The notes beneath the pieces are model-generated. The model was not told the origin of the DNA. It made no database searches and saw only the letters and a program-made list of their open reading frames with translations. A DNA stretch of 64,000 nucleotides from Petrimonas mucosa (GTDB taxonomy: Bacteria; Bacteroidota; Bacteroidia; Bacteroidales; Dysgonomonadaceae): contig NZ_LT608328.1 of NCBI RefSeq assembly GCF_900095795.1, positions 434,001 to 498,000 on the forward strand, read 5' to 3'. The position numbers and the translations under genes are program-made. Positions within the stretch are counted from its first letter, which is position 1, and each line of letters opens with the position of its first letter. Positions 8,988-18,629 of this stretch are shown here, in pieces.

Positions 8988-10526
8988 CTATTTTTTTAAA
9001 CCTGTCAGATCTGAATCAACCTCCACAATGCCATCACCACAAATGATTCTAGCAGAAAAATTCTCGCCTGTTTCTATGTTTGATGAGGTTTTCAACATGA
9101 TTTCTTTGCCCTTTGCCGTATTATGGAGCAGGACCATCTCGCCGTCATGTTCGAAAATACAGTTGTGGATATTGATGACTGTCTTATAGTAATCGGGGAC
9201 AATATTCTCTTTTAAATATTCAGGGAAAACCTCATTCCCGGTAAATCTGAATTTTTGTTTCCCGATTCTGGAATTGGAGATCGAGATCAAGTTTATCGGT
9301 GACGCAATCTGGAATAGCGGAATATCGGCATCGTGAAGAACTTTCACATTTTCCAGGAATATGTTCTCCTGAACCGGCACTTCTGCTCCCGGATAGTAGC
9401 CGCGATCGTATTCACTCATATCAAATAGAATTCCAAATGCCACTCTCGGCTTTTCAAGATGTATATTCCTGAAAATAACATTTCTGACCCCAGCCGTGTA
9501 GGTGACCTCTTCCTGTGTCATGACCCAGGTGATTCCGTCCAGCACTTTTGATCCGCTTTCAAAATCAGGTCGGGTCAAAGATTTATAGAGCTTTCCATTA
9601 GACGGCATCTTCACACGGTATATCCGTCCGTTCGAAACCACTGCATCGGACTGCTGGACTGTCATCCCCTCTTTCCAGTCAATCCAGCCACCACCTAACA
9701 ACCGGCAAAAGAAGCCGATCATTTTTTCCTGGTTTAAGTCATAGCAATTTTCTATCAGGCCATCTTCAATCCATCCCATTTCGGGATTGGATGTGGAATA
9801 GTCCTGCGCATTAAGTGCTATTGCGTCGTCAAGGGTTTGGAATACAGCATCTCTAATGGTAAATCGCTTGCCGGGACCAAAATGAATTCCATCCTTTTGC
9901 CCTTTAATGATTACATCCTCGATGATTACGTCTTCGAACCTGTTAACCTGGAGACCATACTGGCATCCGGTCAGGTCGTAGCACCTGAAACCTTTAATCT
10001 TCAAATCCTTTACATAGGAGAATCCCAGGATTCCACGCAATCCCAAAACCAAATCAGAACAGTTGTCAATACCATTGACAATGACATGTAGGCCCTCTAC
10101 CGAGATATGATCATCATAGGTTCTTGTCATGGCCCCTTTATTGATAATTAACTGGGCAAAGAGTCCAGCCTCATTTACTTTTTTTAATGAGACGCCGTTT
10201 CCAAATATCAAGCTGGTATTACTTCCGATATAGAGGGAAGTAGCAATTTTATATATCCCCGGTTTTGAGACGATGATCGTTCCCCCTTGGTCGATAGCTT
10301 GTTGTAGTGCTTTTGCATTTTCAACCCCTGATGCATCGGGTGAAAATCCAAATTCACCAGCGTCAGTGTACGCTTCCGATGAGGTTGCCTGATATTCGAG
10401 ATTGTTACAGGGTGTTTCAGCCGCCTGTACGGGCAATCCCAAGTAAATCACTATTATGTGGAGGAAAATGGTTATTCCGATCATCCTCCTGAAAGATTTT
10501 TTGTTGGATAGTGGCTCAGTCATCAC
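8988..10526 (-). CDS. Exported right-handed beta-helix protein (pectate-lyase superfamily)
   Basis: Probable exported polysaccharide-active beta-helix protein. It has a signal-anchor or signal peptide at about residues 15-37 (MIGITIFLHIIVIYLGLPVQA); an internal Met at residue 15 is an alternative start. An early FGFSPDASGVENAKALQQAI stretch matches the entry motif of pectate-lyase/GH55-like beta-helices. After that, short V/I-rich strands repeat (EDVIIEDVIIKGQKDGIHFG, FQTLDDAIALNAQDYS). DDAIAL resembles the Asp pair of GH28-like helices. The length of 512 aa is ordinary. The gap to the upstream gene is 18 nt, so it is co-transcribed with the PUL. It is the second beta-helix enzyme in this operon, suggesting that two different linkages are attacked. 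Confidence 0.75.
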   Translation of the reverse strand: MMTEPLSNKKSFRRMIGITIFLHIIVIYLGLPVQAAETPCNNLEYQATSSEAYTDAGEFGFSPDASGVENAKALQQAIDQGGTIIVSKPGIYKIATSLYIGSNTSLIFGNGVSLKKVNEAGLFAQLIINKGAMTRTYDDHISVEGLHVIVNGIDNCSDLVLGLRGILGFSYVKDLKIKGFRCYDLTGCQYGLQVNRFEDVIIEDVIIKGQKDGIHFGPGKRFTIRDAVFQTLDDAIALNAQDYSTSNPEMGWIEDGLIENCYDLNQEKMIGFFCRLLGGGWIDWKEGMTVQQSDAVVSNGRIYRVKMPSNGKLYKSLTRPDFESGSKVLDGITWVMTQEEVTYTAGVRNVIFRNIHLEKPRVAFGILFDMSEYDRGYYPGAEVPVQENIFLENVKVLHDADIPLFQIASPINLISISNSRIGKQKFRFTGNEVFPEYLKENIVPDYYKTVINIHNCIFEHDGEMVLLHNTAKGKEIMLKTSSNIETGENFSARIICGDGIVEVDSDLTGLKK

Positions 10527-10544
10527 ATGTTGCTGATTAAGTGT

Positions 10545-12206
10545 TCAAATTCCCTCTGTTTTAATGTCAACCTCCTTGCCATCGGAAGATATATTCATGA
10601 TAACCTTTCTGTTACCCTTGAATCGGAATACAATCTCGTTCTCATTTCCGATCCATGGCGCTACCATCTTTTTCAGTTCATCGCCTGCCATGTCGTCTGT
10701 TATAATCCATTTGCCCTTTCCATCCTCGAATACTTTGGTGCCGGATTTGTATCGGGTGACAAATTCATTGGGAGCAAAACGCTTGGAGGTTACAACTGCA
10801 AGTCCCTTTTTACGAACAAGGTCCCCGACATCTTTCAAAGTCTCCTCGCTTATCGATAATCCACACAGAAAAGCGAGCTTTAATGTGTTCAGGTGAGTTT
10901 TTCTCACGGAATCATCATAGACAACAACAGAGTTGGCTGGAGCGAAGCAGCGGTAGGGCATTCCCTTATAGATATTGCCTGCATTCCAGGAGAGGCTCTC
11001 CTTTTTTACCACTCCATGGGTAATGGTATGCCAAGCCTTGATCCACTCTTCCGACTCCGCACTGGTATTAAGGTCATATGCGCCAAAAAGCCAATCCTTC
11101 CAATAGAGGTTTACTTTTTTATCACCGTCATCTACTGTGCAGTAGGTCTCAGGACCTTGTCCCCACATCGTGTCATCAAAACGGATAATCGCAATTTCCG
11201 GCTCCAAGTCCCTGAAGGTATATGGACGTGGATTCTGCCGTATATATTCTTTGGCAAAGCGGCTTAATACCTCTCCCCTCTCCTTGAGGGTCAATTGATT
11301 GTTTTCGTCGATCGCGTAGGTGTGCCGGCCGACACTTTCCACATAGGCTTTATCTACACCTGCCCAGTAAGCAAACAGAAGATTTGACCATAAAGATTCG
11401 GGCGAGTGCCCCGGGTAGTTGTTGTAATGCCAAAGATCGATGCAGGCCCACAATTCACTATCATATTGCAAACAAGCACCCATAGCGCATGAAGCCCAGA
11501 TATTGGACCAGTTTTCCTTCATTTGCTTGTAAACAGGCGTCATGCCGGCACGGGCAAAATTGTGAAAAAGTACGGGCCATACGTGTTCGGTCAGGACCAT
11601 CGGGGGACCATCACTTTTACATTCATCCACCAACGATCTTGCCCCTTGGTATACCGCATGATCAGCTGATTTGAAATTCATGCCGGTTGTTTCTGCCAGA
11701 CTGACAAGCTCAACATCAGGATGTTTTAAGGTGATAGATAGATTTCGGGTGATCTGCGAATGTTCCAACTCGTCATACTGTATCCCCCATACGGCTTTAG
11801 ACTCCGCCAGACTCCTCAGGACGGCTGGTGGAAATTTAAACAGGTGCAGGTTGTCGGGTTGGTTAACCCACTCGTAACCGTCGGCACTTTTCATTTCCAG
11901 ATTCCAGTTCCCGCACTCGACGTTGACCACCACTTTCAGTCCGGCACTGTCAAAATCAGCACCCAGTCTTTTCATGGTATTTACCTCATCTTCAACCGTC
12001 CCTTGTGGGCCCCTATAGTGATAAACTACAAAATCAACACCTAAAGAATCCATTGCCACCGGATTAAAGAACTCTCCCGGATTGGTCTTGTCTCCGGAAT
12101 TGTCAATTCCAATATAAAAATTCTTTACCGTTGAGACTTTTTTATCACTTTCACATCCTGAAAGAATTAGCATCAGCAAAGTAGAAATAAATAGAACTGT
12201 TCGCAT
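10545..12206 (-). CDS. Putative TIM-barrel-like lipoprotein, family not recognised
   Basis: Not assigned to a named family. The start at 12206 gives MRTVLFISTLLMLILSGC, a clean lipoprotein signal; an in-frame Met at 12281 would add 25 residues ahead of it and is less likely. The body reads as an alpha/beta barrel: NFYIGIDNSGD, SLGVDFVVYHYRGPQG, GLKVVVNVECGNWN, AVWGIQYDELEHSQ, DVELVSLAET, PPMVLTEHVWPV, WACIDLWHYNNYPG and DKAYVESVGRH, consistent with successive strands. Several Glu/Asp residues at strand ends are catalytic candidates. The C-terminal 150 residues carry a flavodoxin/GATase-like segment (LKLAFLCGLSISEETLKDV, KKGLAVVTSKRF). It follows the LamG-like gene after a strong hairpin. An endo-acting glycosidase is a reasonable guess, no more. 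Confidence 0.66.
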   Translation of the reverse strand: MRTVLFISTLLMLILSGCESDKKVSTVKNFYIGIDNSGDKTNPGEFFNPVAMDSLGVDFVVYHYRGPQGTVEDEVNTMKRLGADFDSAGLKVVVNVECGNWNLEMKSADGYEWVNQPDNLHLFKFPPAVLRSLAESKAVWGIQYDELEHSQITRNLSITLKHPDVELVSLAETTGMNFKSADHAVYQGARSLVDECKSDGPPMVLTEHVWPVLFHNFARAGMTPVYKQMKENWSNIWASCAMGACLQYDSELWACIDLWHYNNYPGHSPESLWSNLLFAYWAGVDKAYVESVGRHTYAIDENNQLTLKERGEVLSRFAKEYIRQNPRPYTFRDLEPEIAIIRFDDTMWGQGPETYCTVDDGDKKVNLYWKDWLFGAYDLNTSAESEEWIKAWHTITHGVVKKESLSWNAGNIYKGMPYRCFAPANSVVVYDDSVRKTHLNTLKLAFLCGLSISEETLKDVGDLVRKKGLAVVTSKRFAPNEFVTRYKSGTKVFEDGKGKWIITDDMAGDELKKMVAPWIGNENEIVFRFKGNRKVIMNISSDGKEVDIKTEGI

Positions 12207-12325
12207 TTTGTTGTTGACTTTTATGCAGTTAAGATTACTTGTCTGTTTTACCATTTTCCCGCTTCGTATGAATTCTTTCAATATTTAATTATCTGTCAGA
12301 ATAAGAGTAGAAAAAGTGGTTGAAG

Positions 12326-12359
12326 AATACTTTCCCGTCCGAAAGAACGGGAAAGTATT
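12326..12359 (-). terminator. Perfect hairpin between the LamG-like gene and the downstream enzymes
   Basis: Arms AATACTTTCCCGT (12326-12338) and ACGGGAAAGTATT (12347-12359) pair over 13 bp with an 8-nt loop. On the coding strand the stem is followed after about 9 nt by a T-rich stretch. It sits just past the first three genes of the PUL, where a partial terminator or RNA stabiliser would leave susCD more abundant than the enzymes. Confidence 0.6.
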
Positions 12360-12395
12360 TAACAAAACATTTGAGATGATATCCAGATCAGCCAA

Positions 12396-13448
12396 CTACT
12401 CTTCAAATTCAACTATTTGTCTGACGGCTCCGAGACTCTTGGCCTCGTCTTCTGTCAACTGTCTATCCCAAATGGCGATATTGCAGACATCAATGGTGCT
12501 GTCGTCACCATCATCGTCAGCGAAGAAAAGCACACCTCCAGGAAGCAGGGAAAAACGGCCGTCAATCGGAGCAGAAGCTGCATCGGCGTCTTTCACCTTG
12601 GCGCCATCACAGACGTAGACAACAGATACGCCCGAATTCATTGTGACGATGACCCGATGCCATTTTCCCAGTTTTAGAGTACCTGCATCGCAATAACCCA
12701 AGGATCCAATCCCGAACGAACCGTTTGACCTAATGCAGATGTCCTGGTCCTGGCTATTATCCAATGTTCTGGACGACATCAATGAATAGTAACTCGATTC
12801 AGGACCCTCTGCAGGAAGACGGATATCCCACATGATGGTGTATTCATTTACATTCTTTCCACCTTTAGGCGCAAATCCGTGCAGACATTTGATAAATGTA
12901 CCCGTAGTGTTTCCGGCCTTTTTCTTAGGGTCCATAGGAATTCTTACAGCACCGTCGCCTGGACGAGGCCCATCTATCACGCTGATGACCGCCTGATCTT
13001 CCACAAAGATGAGATCAGCTCCGATAGTAGCTTTTGCTGGGTCATTCGGATCATCAAATTCCCAGAAACCCTTAGCGTTCAAGTCTCTGATCTTCTCCTG
13101 TATGGATACAAGTGGCCTTACAGTTACCGGAATGGTTACCGAGAAACCCATGCATTCGCAGGTAATGTTGGTTGTTCCAGGATTTACTCCTAACACTTGC
13201 CCTTTATTGTTTACTTTTACGATCTCCGTATTCTCCGATTTCCAGGTAAAGCCTTCGGTCAATGGAGCATCCCATGGAATAGGGTAGAAGCGTACCTGTT
13301 CAATGGCATCGGCGTCAAGTGTTAGTTTTGACATGTTTAAAGCGATACCTCTCATTGTCTTATCCTCTTCTTTACAACTGGTGGATATGCCTGCTACAAG
13401 AGTAAAGATGGCGAGGAGGAAGATGATTCTTTTTATCTTTATTTCCAT
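12396..13448 (-). CDS. Surface lipoprotein with BIG2 and LamG/concanavalin-like domains
   Basis: Probable surface glycan-binding protein of the PUL, in the slot often occupied by SusE/F-like proteins. A signal peptide with lipobox ends at about Cys25 (LVAGISTSC). Residues 38-115 resemble a bacterial Ig-like (BIG2) domain (WKSENTEIVKVNNKGQVLGV, PGTTNITCEC). Residues 130-345 look like a LamG/concanavalin jelly roll (YTIMWDIRLPAEG, LGKWHRVIVTMNSG, and a C-terminal DVCNIAIWDRQLTEDEAKSL). It lies 48 nt downstream of susD and is followed by a hairpin. No catalytic signature was seen, so binding rather than cleavage is proposed. Confidence 0.75.
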   Translation of the reverse strand: MEIKIKRIIFLLAIFTLVAGISTSCKEEDKTMRGIALNMSKLTLDADAIEQVRFYPIPWDAPLTEGFTWKSENTEIVKVNNKGQVLGVNPGTTNITCECMGFSVTIPVTVRPLVSIQEKIRDLNAKGFWEFDDPNDPAKATIGADLIFVEDQAVISVIDGPRPGDGAVRIPMDPKKKAGNTTGTFIKCLHGFAPKGGKNVNEYTIMWDIRLPAEGPESSYYSLMSSRTLDNSQDQDICIRSNGSFGIGSLGYCDAGTLKLGKWHRVIVTMNSGVSVVYVCDGAKVKDADAASAPIDGRFSLLPGGVLFFADDDGDDSTIDVCNIAIWDRQLTEDEAKSLGAVRQIVEFEE

Positions 13449-13496
13449 TTTACGTTACTTTATTGGTTTACTTTCTTTTTTATACCAGAAATCCAT

Positions 13497-14960
13497 CTAT
13501 TCCAGGTTGGGATTCAGCACTTTCTCTGAAGCCGGAATAGGGAGATAGTAGTTTGATTTGTTCGGAACTCCGCAATCGGCATTGCTGATTACCTCGTCGC
13601 TGGCACGTTTGGCGAATACCTCTTCTACCATTTCCAGGCGGCAAAGGTCCTGCCAACGGGTAAACTCACCTGCCAATTCCCAGGCGCGCTCTTGTACAAC
13701 TAGTCTGGCAAAATCAGAACCATTCAATCCCCGATCATAGAGAGGCAGTTCAGCACGTGTACGGATCTTGTCCATCAATTCGTAGGCCAGGTTATCAGGT
13801 CCAGAGCTGCGAGCAATAGCTTCTGCATAAGTGAGTGCCGTTTGTGTAAAGCGCAAGGCGAAAATGATACCTTCATAACGCCATGCACTGTTTGTCCATG
13901 GCTGGGAAAAGTCCATTTCGGAGTTCAACATCATCTTGCGATAATGGGGAGCTGGAAACTTTCTTGTAGGATCGTCCCAGGAAATGGATGTGGTTGCATC
14001 CTTATGAATAGTAGTATAGAAAGTCATCTCTTTTCGGGGACCTTCCGGGAATTCACGGAAGAATGTGCGTTCTGCGGCAAACCAGTTCCAGCCACTATAT
14101 TCGGCAGGCATAAAACATTGAATCAAGGCATTACGCTCAGTGCTTGCGTTGTAATATACAAAAGTGAGCAGACGCTCTTTGTTTAAATTGGTGCGGGGAT
14201 CATTCGTGTTGAAGATATTTTCGTAAGTATCAAAATCTACTCCGTAGGGACCGTTAATCACCTCTTTTGCTTTGGCTGCAGCCTTGGCATAATATTCAGT
14301 GCCTTTTTTCAAAGGATAGCCGGCCATCGACAAATAGACCTCAGCCAGGGCTGCTTTTGCCGTAGCCACATTAGGAGCTGTTAAAGCCTTGTAATTACCC
14401 TCCCAGGAAACGGGTAGCAGCGTTTCTGCAGCCTCAATATCCTTGACGATCTGCTCATAAATAGTTGCTTGATCAACAGCTTTCACATCCAAATTAGGTT
14501 CATTGTCAAGAATCAGCGGCAGTTTGTCGAACCAGCGAACCAGGTTAAAATAGGCCCATCCCCTGTAAAAATGAGCAATACCCAGAATTGTCTTCAATTG
14601 TGCTTCATCTCCGGTCACCTTATCAGCTTGTAGGATAACGTTGTTACACTGTTTTATGGTCTTATAGCAGTTGTTCCAGGGTGAAGCCACATACTGCTCG
14701 TCATCCTGTTGTTGAAAACGTTCAAGCACCGTATAGTTGGAAGCGGTTAGATCATCGCCACGACAAGCCATGTTCAAACATTTACCTTCATAGTAGTATT
14801 CGTGTGATTCATAGCTTATTTCGTTAAGAGCAGTCTCAAGATCGGCCACGGTCTTGAAATAACTGTCAACCATAAACTGCCCCTTTGGATCCTCTTCAAG
14901 GAATGATTCACAAGAAGCAGTTACCAGAGCGATAGCGATTAAAAATATTATTTTTTTCAT
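13497..14960 (-). CDS. SusD/RagB-family glycan-binding lipoprotein
   Basis: Outer-membrane lipoprotein that caps the SusC receptor and binds oligosaccharides. The lipobox is at Cys17 (IALVTASC), followed by the typical FLEEDPKGQF. TPR-like helical region: FYRGWAYFNLVRWFDKLPLI and AKAALAEVYLSMAGYPLK. The C-terminal family signature is present: YAEAIARSS, then WELAGEFTRWQDLCRLEMVEE and a terminal YYLPIPASEKVLNPNLE. The length of 487 aa is normal. It starts 11 nt after the end of susC, so the two are translated from one message. Confidence 0.95.
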   Translation of the reverse strand: MKKIIFLIAIALVTASCESFLEEDPKGQFMVDSYFKTVADLETALNEISYESHEYYYEGKCLNMACRGDDLTASNYTVLERFQQQDDEQYVASPWNNCYKTIKQCNNVILQADKVTGDEAQLKTILGIAHFYRGWAYFNLVRWFDKLPLILDNEPNLDVKAVDQATIYEQIVKDIEAAETLLPVSWEGNYKALTAPNVATAKAALAEVYLSMAGYPLKKGTEYYAKAAAKAKEVINGPYGVDFDTYENIFNTNDPRTNLNKERLLTFVYYNASTERNALIQCFMPAEYSGWNWFAAERTFFREFPEGPRKEMTFYTTIHKDATTSISWDDPTRKFPAPHYRKMMLNSEMDFSQPWTNSAWRYEGIIFALRFTQTALTYAEAIARSSGPDNLAYELMDKIRTRAELPLYDRGLNGSDFARLVVQERAWELAGEFTRWQDLCRLEMVEEVFAKRASDEVISNADCGVPNKSNYYLPIPASEKVLNPNLE

Positions 14961-14971
14961 TGTTTCGTGAA

Positions 14972-17900
14972 TTAGAATTTATAAGTCAGACCTATAGTGT
15001 AAATTCTCGATTGTGGATAAGTACCATATTCAACACCTCCGAAGAAGTCCTGCGAATATGCACCGTTTACTTGAGATTCGGGGTCAAGCCCGCTATAGCC
15101 GGTAATTGTAAACAGGTTTTGGGCTGAAGCGTTCACTCTGATTTCGTGTCCACACAATAACTGCTTAGGAATGGTGTATCCAATACTCAGGTTTCTGATT
15201 TTCACCCAGCTGGCCTCTTCTACCCATTTGGAAGAGTTCGGTTTTTCCAAAGCAGACGAACTGCGGGGAGCCCACATTGTCTCCTGGTTGCTGGCTGTCC
15301 ACATATTGTCGGCAGCCTCTCTCAAAGTAACGGAGAAGGAGGTGGCAACAATCGTTCCGGCAACCATACGGTTGAAATTGTACATGTCGCGATTGTGAGC
15401 GCCTTCAACCAGCAGGTTGAAATCGAAATTTTTCCAATTGATGGTGGAGTTGTATGACCAGATGAATTTGGGCATGAAGTTGCCAATCACCTCCTTGTCT
15501 TCATTGGAGTAGCTATAGTCGTTGTTTTTGTCCAGGTAGCGGTTGTCGCCCGGTTTCTGGTTGTATTTTGCTGCCTCTTCCGCCTCCGACTCCTTCCATA
15601 GACCAAGCCATTTGAATCCGTAGAGTTGTCCGAGAGGTTGTCCCTGCTGAACGATCAACGGAGAGGTCTCCAGCTGTACACCGGTATAGTTTGCGTCACC
15701 ACTCGGGATAAAGTATTCACCTAAATCTCCTAACGATGCTACCCTGTTCTGCAACCAGCTTCCGTTCAAGGTCATCCTCCAGGAGAAGTCCTGGTGGTTG
15801 AACGGAGTAAATGTAATGGAAGCATCTATACCATGGTTTTTCATCTGGCCCAGATTGATCCTGGTAGAACCTCCACCGGTATAACTGGGTAACACCCTGT
15901 TCGTTAACAGACCATCGGTGGTTTTATTAAAGTAGTCCAAACCAATCGACCATTTTTCAAAGATATTGGCATCCACGCCCAGATTCCATTGAGTTGTCTC
16001 TTCCCATTTCAAATTTGGATTAGCAGGGTCTGTCAAATAAACGCCTGGCAATTTGCTGTCGCCGGCTCCCCAACCCCAATTGGAATTTCCGAGTGAGGAT
16101 ACGGTAGCGTAGGGTCCAATAGCCTGGCTACCGGTCACTCCATAGCTTAGCCGAAATTTCAGGTGATCGATCCAAGTGTGGTCTTTTAAGAATTCTTCAT
16201 TAGATGCTACCCATGACAGCGCTCCAGACGGGAAGTAAGAGAACTGATTGTCTCCCCGGAATTTCGAAGAGCCGTCTGCACGAAGAGAAGCTGTTACGTA
16301 ATATCTGGAGTCGTAGTTATAGTTGGCACGGGTGAAGAAGGAGGCCAACGCTTCACTGGAATAACTGGAAGAGATTGTTTGTGTTGTGGCGCTTCCTAGA
16401 TTGTTCCACAATACCTTTTCGTCGAAGAATTTTTGACCTCTTGCAGAGAATCCGTAATATTCGCTCTTGTAGAGTTCCGAACCCAGCATTGCGTTGAGGT
16501 TGTGCTTCATGTTGAAAGTCTTGTCATACGTTGCCAGGCTGGTTATCTGCCATGATGTGGAGTTTCCCATCGAACGACTGGCAGTAACATCGCCTCCCGA
16601 AGAGATCATGGAATTTGAGAAGCTGCGACCCTCGGAAAGAGATCTGTTTATTGCAGGTTGAACGGAGAGCTTCAAACCTTCGATTACTTGATAGGCGAAG
16701 TGTCCGTTTACGGCTACGCTTGTGCCGTAACTGTTGGAGTTTGCCTCCATGATCTCCATGTAGGGATTCAGATAGGTGGTTGAATATGGGTCACTAGCAG
16801 TATAATTACCATTTTCATCAATTGTGGGAAGGCAGGGAGACCATTGTAATGCCGAGAATAACGGCCCTTTTGATGTAAACTCGTTGCTGTTGTGTGAACG
16901 ACTTTGACCGACAGACAGATCAACCTTTCCTGAGAACCTGGATCCAAGTTTGAAGTCGAAGTTGGATCGAAGACGATAATTTTCAGAATCGTTGTTCTTT
17001 ATGGTGCCTTGATTGTGGATATAATTACCTCCTACATAGAAATTCATCTTGTCGGTACCTCCCGAGATATTGGCCTGATAGTTTTGACGAATGCCGGTTT
17101 GGGTCAACACTTTTTGCCAATCTGTATTATATTCGGGGAAGACGAGGTTTGTTCCGAAATATTGGTTGTAAAAAACACCGAACTCCTTGCCGTCCAACAG
17201 GTCATAAAATTTTGGATAAGTTGCAAATGAGGTGTTGGCTACCACTTCAGCATATGGACCGCCAGTACTACCACGTTTAGTGGTGATCAGTACAACCCCG
17301 TTAGCGCCTCTAGAACCGTAGATTGCTGTGGCAGAGGCGTCTTTCAATACTTCTATAGACTCTACATCGCTTGGACTGTATGAACCCATGGGTACACCAT
17401 CTACAATGTATAGCGGATCGTTGCTCCCGTTCAACGAGTTGCTTCCACGGATACGGATCTTGGTCGACGCGCTGGCATCGCCGTTGGTTTGAGTCACCAT
17501 GACGCCTGCAACGCGACCAGCTATCATTTCTGAAATCCCTTGAACGGGTTGGGCCCTGAAGTCCCTGGGTGAAACTGACGATACGGAACCGGTCAAGTCT
17601 TTTTTCTTTACCGTGCCGTAGCCGATCACCACCAACTCTTCTAATGCTTGTGTATCCTCCAATAGTCTGATTTCAAAATTGTTTTTCCATTTTGTATCAA
17701 TCAATTGTTCCACATAACCAATGTATGTTACTCGAATTCTGGCATTGTTGTCAACCATTAGCGAAAACTTGCCATCTGCATCGGTAACGGTACCATTGGT
17801 TGTTCCTACTTCAATAATATTTGCTCCGATAACGGGTACGCCAGCTGCATCAACAATGATTCCTGTTATGTTTTTTTTCTGCTGTTGCTGTGATTCCGTT

Positions 17901-18061
17901 AAAGTATTGTTTCGATTCTCTATTTCTCTGTTCATATTTTCTGCTCTCAATTGAGTAGTGATCATGACGAGTAGCAGAAGTGTTATCCTCAAGGCAAAAG
18001 ACCTCTTTAGAGATGTTGAACAAAAAAAATGCTCTTTTGCGTTTATTGATATATTATTCAT
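14972..18061 (-). CDS. SusC/RagA-type TonB-dependent receptor
   Basis: Complete SusC receptor of 1,029 aa. It has a signal peptide (about residues 24-40), a carboxypeptidase-regulatory-like domain (about 64-135), a TonB-box-like segment (EELVVIGYGT, 141-150), a plug with LKDASATAIYGSRGANGVVLI, and a 22-strand barrel ending in ...YTIGLTYKF with the terminal aromatic residue needed for barrel assembly. It heads the nine-gene PUL. It has no adjacent sigma/anti-sigma pair. Instead, the 844-nt upstream region carries two CG-centred palindromes and the recurrent 11-bp box, so regulation by a LacI-family protein encoded elsewhere is likely. Confidence 0.96.
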   Translation of the reverse strand: MNNISINAKEHFFCSTSLKRSFALRITLLLLVMITTQLRAENMNREIENRNNTLTESQQQQKKNITGIIVDAAGVPVIGANIIEVGTTNGTVTDADGKFSLMVDNNARIRVTYIGYVEQLIDTKWKNNFEIRLLEDTQALEELVVIGYGTVKKKDLTGSVSSVSPRDFRAQPVQGISEMIAGRVAGVMVTQTNGDASASTKIRIRGSNSLNGSNDPLYIVDGVPMGSYSPSDVESIEVLKDASATAIYGSRGANGVVLITTKRGSTGGPYAEVVANTSFATYPKFYDLLDGKEFGVFYNQYFGTNLVFPEYNTDWQKVLTQTGIRQNYQANISGGTDKMNFYVGGNYIHNQGTIKNNDSENYRLRSNFDFKLGSRFSGKVDLSVGQSRSHNSNEFTSKGPLFSALQWSPCLPTIDENGNYTASDPYSTTYLNPYMEIMEANSNSYGTSVAVNGHFAYQVIEGLKLSVQPAINRSLSEGRSFSNSMISSGGDVTASRSMGNSTSWQITSLATYDKTFNMKHNLNAMLGSELYKSEYYGFSARGQKFFDEKVLWNNLGSATTQTISSSYSSEALASFFTRANYNYDSRYYVTASLRADGSSKFRGDNQFSYFPSGALSWVASNEEFLKDHTWIDHLKFRLSYGVTGSQAIGPYATVSSLGNSNWGWGAGDSKLPGVYLTDPANPNLKWEETTQWNLGVDANIFEKWSIGLDYFNKTTDGLLTNRVLPSYTGGGSTRINLGQMKNHGIDASITFTPFNHQDFSWRMTLNGSWLQNRVASLGDLGEYFIPSGDANYTGVQLETSPLIVQQGQPLGQLYGFKWLGLWKESEAEEAAKYNQKPGDNRYLDKNNDYSYSNEDKEVIGNFMPKFIWSYNSTINWKNFDFNLLVEGAHNRDMYNFNRMVAGTIVATSFSVTLREAADNMWTASNQETMWAPRSSSALEKPNSSKWVEEASWVKIRNLSIGYTIPKQLLCGHEIRVNASAQNLFTITGYSGLDPESQVNGAYSQDFFGGVEYGTYPQSRIYTIGLTYKF

Positions 18062-18181
18062 GGATTAACATTTTTTTGTTGTGCATTAGTAAGATTCAGT
18101 ATTAATTAGAAATTGTGCAACCTCAAAGAGAAGATACAAAGTGAAATTGCAATTGTGAGAGCTGATATCCAAGTTTCTATG

Positions 18182-18192
18182 TTTTCATAGGC
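18182..18192 (-). promoter_or_regulatory. Recurrent 11-bp box upstream of susC (copy 2)
   Basis: TTTTCATAGGC lies 120 nt before the susC start. On the coding strand it is preceded by TGGAGGGAC and followed by a stop codon within three codons (ATG AAA ACA TAG). This copy and the one at 37554 share the GGAGG-containing flank. Confidence 0.5.
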
Positions 18193-18346
18193 GTCCCTCC
18201 ATTTTGAATTATTTTTTTGTAGTTATTACGTGAATATATTTTTTTTCCACAGAAAAATGGTGGCTATTTCATTCTGTTTGAAAATGCAACCCCCATTTTA
18301 CATACAGTCGGTTTATAGTTAGATGAGAAGATATGTTCGATTATAG

Positions 18347-18362
18347 GCTTTATCGTTAAAGT
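18347..18362 (-). promoter_or_regulatory. LacI-type operator candidate (susC-2, proximal)
   Basis: GCTTTATCGTTAAAGT contains CTTTATCGTTAAAG, a palindrome with a central CG and one mismatched pair. It fits the same consensus, CTTWATCGTTWAAG, as the two sites upstream of the first susC. No promoter element is obvious beside this copy. Confidence 0.5.
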
Positions 18363-18629
18363 TAATTCATTGCAAGAGCCCCGATCAGGAATAGATCAAA
18401 CAGTATCGTTGTGCCTTTTCACTCGATTTCCAGAGCTGGCCTTGCTTGAAAAGGGATATCAAAGAACTCTTCAGTGGCAAAATTGTATGTCGTCAGTTAT
18501 CCCTTCCTCTCATCTGGAAAAGATAACCGGAGAGTAGTTGCGACATGTGTATCTTTCAATGCAGATCCATCAATGCTTTTCCAGTATTTTAAAGAATCAA
18601 ATGCTCAAAAAATATCAACATTTCCCTCG

